This document shows, one piece after another, positions 56,401-64,000 of a DNA stretch of 64,000 nucleotides. The stretch comes from Ziziphus jujuba (taxonomy: Eukaryota; Streptophyta; Magnoliopsida; Rosales; Rhamnaceae). The notes under the pieces were generated by a model, which ran no database searches, was not told the DNA's origin, and was given only the letters and a program-made list of their open reading frames with translations. The stretch spans positions 21,781,001-21,845,000 of the forward strand of contig NC_083387.1 of the NCBI RefSeq assembly GCF_031755915.1, written 5' to 3'. The translations under genes were made by a program, and so were the position numbers. How positions within the stretch are numbered: position 1 is the stretch's first letter; the number at the start of each line of letters is the position of its first letter.

Positions 56401-58090
56401 TAAAATACATGGCCAGCAAAGCTTTGGCTTCCATCTTGCCAGTCCTTTCCATAAGCACCATGCAAGTTATCCCTCCATCCATGATGCACATAGAATTTGC
56501 AAATGGGAGTGGGAAGACCTTCACTTGGTCTATGAACTCCATGCCTAGAACAACCTTGAAGTTATCCATGGGAACTACCGATAGGTTTAGTTGGCCCATC
56601 CATTCTCCAATGGTGGCTTGTACACCTCTAGCAACCCCATGGATGGGCTTTGCAGCTGAGTTTACTGCCTTCATTGATCCACCCTCTTTCAAGGCCTTAA
56701 CCCCAAGTCGTTGTGCCTCTTCTACCGTTAGGAAGTTGTGTGTAGCCCCCGTGTCCACCAATGCTTTGGTGAGCACTCCATTGATCTTTGCTTCTACAAA
56801 CATTAGGCCACCTTTCTTTGAATCCTTAGGAGCGGCCTTGATGGCATTCAACACTTGCAAGGAGTCCATGTTGGCTTCTTCCTCTTGTCTCTCCTTATAT
56901 TGAGTGGTCATGGCATTCAACGCCTTCCTCTTTGGGCAATCTCTAACTTAATGTGGACCATGGCACAAGAAACAAGAGTTCTTACGTTTGAAAGCATCCT
57001 TACCTTCTCTAGGAGGCTTCCATTTTGAGCTTTGAGGTTTATGTGCACCTTCCTCTCTTTTGCTTTCTTTGGGCTTGCTTGATTCTCTTCCACCTTTTCC
57101 ATAGTTGGTCTTCTTATCCATTGGCTTCGAGGAGTCTCTTTGAATGGTGTAGTCGATAAAGCTTTTCAGCATTTGCAATGGCACTAGCTAGATCTTGTAC
57201 TCCATGCCTCTTTAACTCCGTCTTTGTCCAAGGTTGTAGTCCATCCATGAAGTAGAAAAATGAGTCTTTATCCTATAGGTCTGGGATCTCCAACACCAAG
57301 TTAGTGAACTCCTTGATGTATTCTCGGATATGACCCACTTGCTTGAGTCGTCAAAGGCGACTCCTTGCCTCATCTTCAGCATTCTCCGGATAAAATTGCC
57401 CTTTTAGATCCTTTTTAAAGTCATCAAAGGTATGGAAAATGCACGTACCTCACTCTTTGTCACTCTGCCTCCTCCTCCACTATAGCATGGCCATGTCATT
57501 GAGGCAAAGAGTGGCAGTCCTAATCTTCGAAGCATCGTCCCCAATGCCTATTGCTTCAAAGTATTGCTCCAAGCCCCAAAAGAAATTCTTGAGCTCCCTC
57601 GCATTCCTTGCCTCAAAGTAGGACTTGGGCTTTGGTACATCGATTCGTGACTCCTCGCGCATGGTGGTTGTCCCCAACATCACCGCCCTCTTACAAAGAA
57701 CCCAATCACCCTACATTTCCTCCATTTGTGTGCAGATAGCATCCAATTCTCTCTCCAATATTGCACGAAGGTCTGCTACCTCCCCCATGCATTGGTCGCG
57801 TGTTAAGCGGAGCTCCCTTCTTAAGGCATTGTCTAGCCCATTGAGTAACCCTCTCACGGCTTATTGATGGCAATATCCTCCGACTCTAGCCCATCTAGGC
57901 GACTCTCTAGCGCCTCAAACCATTCATGCACTCGAGCCGCATGCTCCTCCAGGCGTAACTCTACGCCAGTCATTACGTCCTTAGACTTCGACTTATGCCT
58001 CTGCCTCCCCGCATTGGGGTTGCGCTGCTCTTCATGACCTCACACTTCGATAGCTCCCTCCACATTGATGGTAACCTCCGAACCAGCCAT
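53476..58090 (-). pseudogene. Chromovirus gag-pol, interrupted by stops and frameshifts
   Basis: Gag begins near 58090 (MAGSEVTINVEG) and meets stops within 20 codons and later. A gag zinc knuckle of CX2CX3HX4C form near 56935-56975 (CFLCHGPH...) is broken by an in-frame stop. Protease LVDTGATHNFL lies near 56750; RT includes MPFGLTNA and YLDD (about 55750-55850) after a stop at ~56085; RNase H begins FEVHTDASDFVIGGVL (~55320). Integrase has an HHCC zinc region (HPSTRRTL...C..C), MDFITCLP, SDRDSRF and a Glu in the expected position. The C-terminal chromodomain (YIEYLVKWKNLQDSEASWE, ~53560) is the chromovirus hallmark. The protein cannot be made intact. Confidence 0.9.
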
Positions 58091-58137
58091 CTTGCCTACT
58101 TCCACGTTACGCCAACAGTATGCTTGAGTAGCAATTG

Positions 58138-58149
58138 GCTCTGATACCA
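58138..58149 (-). other. Primer-binding site (initiator tRNA-Met)
   Basis: Minus-strand TGGTATCAGAGC, complementary to the 3' end of plant initiator tRNA-Met, lies two bases inside the 5' LTR. Confidence 0.9.
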
Positions 58150-58151
58150 AC

Positions 58152-58599
58152 TGTCACGGGCCTAACTTTTCTGATACTCCCGTACGGCACTTAGCACCTC
58201 CTTTGCTAAGTAAGCCTTGATCACAAGTTAACATAAAGCGGAAGCTAAGAGAAGTAGAGTAGGAAGTAGGAGAGTTTGAGAGAATGTGGAGAATACTTGT
58301 ATTGCTAGAATACTTGGATATCTTACAAATGAGAATCCGACCCTTTAAACAGAAGGCTTGGCACGTATCACAAAAATACAAGGTTCTAGATATGTACACA
58401 TGGCATACATCTAAATGAAGTTCTAGAGCATTCTACTAAATATTTACAAGGATTATTCTAGAGAGATTCTCATCTAAATTAGTCTAGGTTTCTCTTGGAC
58501 CTTCTAGAATCTTCTGAGCTTCTCTTGAATCTTCATGGAGAGTGTAGAACCTTCTGGCTAAACCTCAAGGTTTTTACCTCTTTTGCACGGAACGTGACA
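58152..58599 (-). repeat. 5' LTR of the chromovirus
   Basis: 448 bp, TGTCACGGG...CGTGACA; partner of 53017-53464. Confidence 0.93.
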
Positions 58600-60655
58600 T
58601 AAGACTTTAATCATCGGCAATTCTCTTTAAACTTATAGAATAATATATTGTATTATCTTTTGGCTAATATGACTTGTAAAGTTCACTTTTAGTTCTTATT
58701 ATGTCAAAAGAAATAATCTATCACACACTCTAGGTTTAGTGTAAATATAAAAATAGCATTTTTAAGTTTTTGAAAATATTATTCACACTTTTTAAAAATT
58801 TTAAATTATCCTTATATTTGTTAAATATCACTGATTTTAAAATTTTCAACTGTTAAAATATAAATTTATTATATATATTAAGCTTATGTCTAACCGTACT
58901 CTTATTTAAGTTAAAATACTTTCAATTTTTTTTATTTTTTTATTTTTATTTTTACAATAACTAATTTGAAAACTTTAAACTCTATATTTTAATTAATTTT
59001 ATTTAAATTACCCGATAATATTTTAGTTTTAAAAAAACACTATGTGATGACTTTAATAAGATAATTTTTTTTAACTAAGTGATAATTTGTCAGTCATATT
59101 TTACTAAATGTATTAAAATGTATTATAATTTGTCAAATATATTCAACTAAATAAATTTATCAAATATAAAACTTACTTAAAAATCTTATGTAATTAAAAT
59201 TGTCATATAGTTTTTTTTATAAAAATGGAAAAATTAATTATTACAAAAAAAAAAAGTAAAAAGAATTTTGAAAGTTAAGTAAGGATATAAGTATTATTAG
59301 ATTCCCTAGGAGTGTGGAAACCTTAAAGATATTTTTGTATTTATTCCAAACCTCAAGAAGTATGAATGAAATGTTCCCTATATTAAATTTACAATGATCT
59401 CCTATTAAAAAATCATGATAGTTAAATTATCATAACCACTTTTAAAAACTTAAATTGTTTGGTAATATGATTAGCGTTTAGTTTATGTTTTTTAAATTTT
59501 TTCTACTTAATTGTATGTAATTTATTATTTTAAGTATTAGCTAATGATAGTTATAGTTTATTAGACATTATAAAAAACTATAAACTTAAATGAAGGGAAC
59601 AAAATTAAAACAAAATAAAACAAAAACAAATATAATTTGAAATTGTATTTAAATTTATATTTATGCCTTTTTTTTTTATCTTTCTTAACTTATTACCTTA
59701 GATGCCTAACAAACTCTAATTATCATTAATTAACACTTAACTTAAACATATTATACACAATTAGATAGAGAAAAATAAAAAGTCAATTATGTTACTAAAT
59801 AGCATCAATATTTAAAAATGTATTATTAGACAAGATGAGTACAATGAAATAATAAAATTGTAATATAAAAAATAAACCACTAACACATAATCAAATCTTA
59901 TCTATTAAATAATACAGGACTAATCGAGAAAATTCTAACAAAAGAATTCCTCTACGAGAATAATCAATTTATATTTGGTCAGAACTTGAAACCTACTAAA
60001 TTTCTTTAATTATTTTTCCTTTGCCAAAATAACACCTTTTCTCTTCTTTTTACTCCATGACTCTCCCGATTCTCCTCTCCCATCTTTCTAATTTTCATGA
60101 ATATTTGACGATTTATCAATACGTATTAAAGTTTCTAGAAAAGACTATATAGCTACCTTGTAGGTGTTCAATGATGCACACACGCGCACACACACACATA
60201 TATAGTAGTTTTCTAATGAACAATGTCAGACATGTTAAGTTGTTCTAAAGTCTGTTAATTATATATAACCCTAGCTTGTATGTGATAAATGGGGTGTCAA
60301 TGAAATAACGTGTCCAACGTCAATAAAACATTTATATATAGATATATATAATCAATTTTCTTTTTAGGACATTTTAACAAATTTTCTATCAAAACTTTTA
60401 TTATTATAATCGTTGAATTGCTTTGAAAAATAAGATTTAAAAATATTTTGGTGAACAATATAAGTATGGTAACATACTAAACCCTAAAAAAGTCAAATAA
60501 ATTCCATCTTAGTATTATTTAAATCTCAACTGTATTTTTAAATTTTAGCATTTGAAATAATCTACGGATTAATGAATAAATCAAGATGTCCTCATAAATA
60601 TATATATATATGTAGTATGGAACTAAAATTAATGTTAAAAATTTCTATATCAATA
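58600..60655. other. AT-rich intergenic DNA
   Basis: No gene. A (CA)n-like ACACACGCGCACACACACAC tract is at about 60178-60198. Confidence 0.5.
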
Positions 60656-60659
60656 GAAA

Positions 60660-61790
60660 TATCGAATGTTCAAAATATGAAAATATCTATGAAAATATCA
60701 GAAACTATTGAATATCGAAAAAAAACACATAAAAATGATGGACATTGATTTTAAAAAATGAATTATTTTTATTAAACTATAGGATTAACTTATTTAATTA
60801 ATTAATTATCAAACTAGCCATTAAAATTGCAAAATTATTGAATGGATATCATAGTTCTCTTAATCAATCGATTTATAATGAGCGTTAATAGTTAAAAATA
60901 TACTATTGTTAATGAAAATATATATATAATAAAAGTATTCATTAATTAAGGTATAGAGAACAATTATTACAATTACATTATATTTTTTAAATATTATTTC
61001 AATATAATAAAAAACTCTTGGATGGTTGAAAATTGTTTGTATTTTTCTCATTCTCATTTTAAAATGTGAAACATAAGAACTAATTATTTAAATATATATT
61101 TCCTTGATAATTTTGCATGTAATTGTTAATATACTATCGATATTGAAATTTTGAACATTGGTTTTGAAAAAATATATTTCTTTCATATCTTTTAATTTTT
61201 ATCTATGTTCTAATTTTTATTTACTTTATAATATCTATTCAAATATTAAATTTATTATTGTAAAAAAGAATAATAATATTAATTTTCTCTCAAAATATGA
61301 TAGATAAACTTATCTAATGCAATTTTCGACATTGTTAGTTAGATATAAGTTTTTTTATTTTTATATGTCTAATTATTGGAAGACAATTAAAAAGTAAAAA
61401 AAAAAAAAAACAACTATTAATAATATTAATATAGCAAAAAAGTTTTACAAAATATAAATAATATTTATAAAAAATTTTGATAAAAAACTTAACAAAGAAT
61501 CATAAATATTTCCAAAATTTTTATGTATTTTCATGGAAATCTATGGAAACTTTAGAAATTTTCATGAAAATTATGAATTTTTTAATCAGATTATAAAGGA
61601 TTTGATGTGAATATTAGGATGAAAATCTTCATAGAAATTATAAAAAATATCAAAAATTTCAATGGATATTATGAAAATTATATTCATTTTCACTCGGAAG
61701 TTAAATTTCCTTTTGATATGTTTAAAAAATAAAAATTTTACAGAAAATTCATGAAAAATTTTGATATTTTAAACATTGACTGAAATACCA
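60660..61790. repeat. Possible degenerate inverted-repeat element
   Basis: Near 60665 the sequence GAATGTTCAAAATATGAAAA resembles the reverse complement of the segment near 61760-61785 (CAATGTTTAAAATATCAAAA). A further related motif (ATTTTGAACATTGG) occurs at 61150. The interior is rich in AAATTTTCATGAAAATT-type palindromes. It may be a worn MITE; AT-richness makes chance similarity likely. Confidence 0.3.
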
Positions 61791-62520
61791 AATAGAGTCC
61801 CATCTAATCGATTATTACTATATAAGTTTTAATTCATCTTATGAGCTTCTATTATTATTTAATTAATAGCTTAAATATCTGATAAAATTAATTAATAATT
61901 CCATGTGGCCTTCTTAATAAAAACTTGTCATAAACCAAGGTAATATATATTTAATACTTAAGTTTTTATATTAGCTGTAATAAATGTTTTTAATGAAGAT
62001 AGGCTTGATTAATATTTACCATTAGAGTTTCTTAGAATTTCTATTAATCCGTTTTATCATTCACATCTAGAATTTTGATTTTGCTTTTAGTCTACTTTTC
62101 TGTTTCATTTTTTATATGCCCTTATAAGTGTAACTTGTTATATATTCTTCATAATGTCATCCATGTACTAATTAATTTAATAATTAAATTCACTTGTAAG
62201 TAATTTTTCTTTGGTAATCACATAAAATATTTTGCTAAAATATTAATATTAGTTCAAATAGAAAAAAAAAATTTCTCGAATTTTGTTTTCTTTTACCTAT
62301 TTTCTTTATTTTATATTTTTTCCTTAATTGTATTTTTTTTTTTTAAAACTGATTTTGTATTCTTTGAAAAAAATCATATTTTGAAATTATCATATTATTA
62401 AAAAAAATACATATATTTACGTTTTGAAATTTTTTTCCTTTTCCATTAAGACCCCAAACAAACTATCCTGGTTCATCCCTGGCCCAATCAGTTTTTTTGT
62501 TTCCTTTTTTTGTTGTTGGT
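61791..62520. other. AT-rich intergenic DNA
   Basis: Nothing supported. Confidence 0.5.
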
Positions 62521-62530
62521 GTTGGTAAAT

Positions 62531-63080
62531 AAATGCCCCAATAAGTTTTTTAGGGAATATTAATAGATTGAGAAAGGTTATGGGATCGTACGAAAATAAT
62601 AATACTAAAGAAACCAGAAGGAATATGCTACGTACATACATTTATTAATAAGGTTAATAAGGAATATGCTACGGAAGTTCTGTGGTACACATTGTTCGTT
62701 CAACCAAAAAAAAAAAAACAGAAAACATGGTATTACATATATACATGTTTACAGGTAAATTGTATGGAATATAATGCAATGTTCGTGAAATGAGTTATCG
62801 AATTCCAAATTGCCAAGCTTTCTTGGTTCCAAATGCCCAATAAGTTTTTTTTTTTTTTTTTTTTTTTGAACAAATGCTCAATAAGTTTTTAAGGGGAATG
62901 ATTGCGAAAGGTTATTATATATAGGACCGTACAAAAATAATAATACTAAAGAAACCAGAAGGAATATGCTACGTAAAAACATTACTTAATAAGGTTAATG
63001 AGGAATCTATTTTCAAAAAGAAAAGTTAATAAGGAATATGCCACGTAAATTCCATCGTACACATCGCTCTTTCAACCCCT
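62531..63080. repeat. ~200-bp direct duplication
   Basis: Copy 1 at about 62531-62706 and copy 2 at about 62874-63080 share AATAATAATACTAAAGAAAC, CAGAAGGAATATGCTACGTA and TAATAAGGTTAAT in order. Poly-A and poly-T tracts separate them. Confidence 0.75.
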
Positions 63081-64000
63081 CTAAGGCCATATGTGCATAC
63101 AAGGCTTCGGAAGCACGACGCATGTTATCTTCGAAATACATAATGGTATTTTATTATTATTTTTCTCATCAATAAAAAGGTATATTTAATAGTATATTAA
63201 TTGAAAAATATGGCACAAAAGAATATACTATAAAAAGAAAAAGGAAAAAAAAAATGTAGGTTTATTGAGGTTTCCACAACTATACAAACTTTTAATTCAG
63301 GTTAGTTTTTAGCTTTGTTCTTTAAGTGTTATTTAATAAGATGGTTAGCTTTTAGTTTTGTTCTTTAATTTTTTTTTTCCCATGTAACTGTACATAATTT
63401 GTTTATATCAAATATCAAATGCTAATTAATGACTATTAAAATTTGTTAACCATCTCAATTAACTACAAAATTGAAGAAGAATAATACTTTTTCTCTTACC
63501 AATTTATAATTATTTAGATGTTTAATAAACTAATCAATACTAACAAATTTTAGAGATAAGAAAATTACATACAATTAAAAAAGCCAAAAAAAAAATAACC
63601 ATATTATCTAACAACACCTAAGCCAATATGAACTTTATTCACATCACTCTTAACAATCTTCTCAAAAAAATAGATAAATAAAACAAAGTACACACACATG
63701 CCCCAGAATCCCCCCTTAAAGATGATCTCTTTTTTCTTCATCCTTCCCCAATGTCTTTTGCAAAACCACTTTGATACTAAAATTGGCGGATTTGTAAACC
63801 TTGAATGATATAAGGCAAAATGGGATAAAATGGATGAACACTTCCATATCTCTCAAAAAAGAGATTGTTAAACGATTTATATACATAGACATTTCTCCCA
63901 CTAATATATGGTGTTCTGGGAAAAACTAATGTGGTTTGAGCCGAATTAAAACCATGTGGACGGAGTTCAAAATGGATGATATTAGTATTGGTGGACTAGG
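63081..64000. other. AT-rich intergenic DNA to window end
   Basis: No gene or clear repeat. Confidence 0.5.

Larger units (their letters stand above)
53017..58599 (-). mobile_element. Ty3/gypsy chromovirus LTR retrotransposon, complete but decayed
   Basis: Two 448-bp LTRs starting TGTCACGGGCC and ending CGTGACA bound a 4.7-kb interior in minus orientation. A primer-binding site, polypurine tract, gag, protease, RT, RNase H, integrase and chromodomain occur in the order expected for chromoviruses. By hand count the LTRs differ at about 53 of 448 sites (~12%), mostly transitions, so the insertion is old. Flanks (TTAAA left, TAAGA right) do not form a clean 5-bp target duplication. Confidence 0.95.

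Noticed and set aside
54260..57867. Plus-strand ORFs across the retrotransposon
   Set aside because: They are antisense shadows of the minus-strand gag-pol domains.

Overview
The window is nuclear DNA of a flowering plant, probably a eudicot. It is AT-rich, its genes have GT-AG introns, and most non-genic sequence is plant transposon debris. The families present (COMT/ASMT-type O-methyltransferases, a GGPPS type-II small subunit, an FBL10-type F-box protein, plant U4 snRNA, a chromovirus, CACTA, PIF/Harbinger and hAT elements) fit this. The species cannot be named from sequence alone.

Layout. 0-3.2 kb: the right end of a CACTA transposon with ~520-bp subterminal repeats, closed by a CACTA terminus at 3155. 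4.2-11.6 kb: three intact tandem two-exon O-methyltransferase genes. 11.6-19.9 kb: gene-poor DNA with a broken SCY1-like kinase fragment, a 256-bp-period tandem array rich in TCGGTAATTACCGA palindromes, and a fragment resembling a queuosine-salvage gene. 19.9-26.3 kb (element X): a PIF/Harbinger transposon with a DDE transposase, a Myb/SANT-like protein and a third ORF that joins an RNase H1-type hybrid-binding domain to a C-terminal membrane segment. X also holds an antisense exon of a RAB5-like GTPase. 28.6-31.4 kb (element Y): an oppositely oriented non-autonomous relative flanked by TAA, carrying a broken 5' portion of an SVR7-like PPR gene. 32-34.4 kb: a variant U4 snRNA copy abutting a dead fourth methyltransferase copy. 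36.0-37.1 kb: a hAT-like element with an 8-bp target duplication. 40.5-40.8 kb: a well-preserved U4 snRNA gene with USE and TATA at Pol II spacing. 42.1-43.35 kb: a 5'-truncated LINE with target-site duplication. 44.1-45.7 kb: a plastid GGPPS small-subunit-II gene. 47.4-50.6 kb: an FBL10-like F-box/LRR gene. 53.0-58.6 kb: a complete but decayed Ty3/gypsy chromovirus on the minus strand. 58.6-64 kb: AT-rich DNA with no gene I can support.

The working host genes are therefore three O-methyltransferases (likely specialised metabolism), one terpenoid-precursor regulator, one F-box protein and at least one U4 gene. Nothing in the sequence links them functionally. The most unusual material is the Harbinger pair X/Y: a three-ORF element in which each ORF starts just after a 3' splice site, downstream of a leader with a duplicated donor-bearing exon-like segment, plus a gene-capturing derivative. 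All similarities were judged by eye from the sequence and remembered family features; none was searched.
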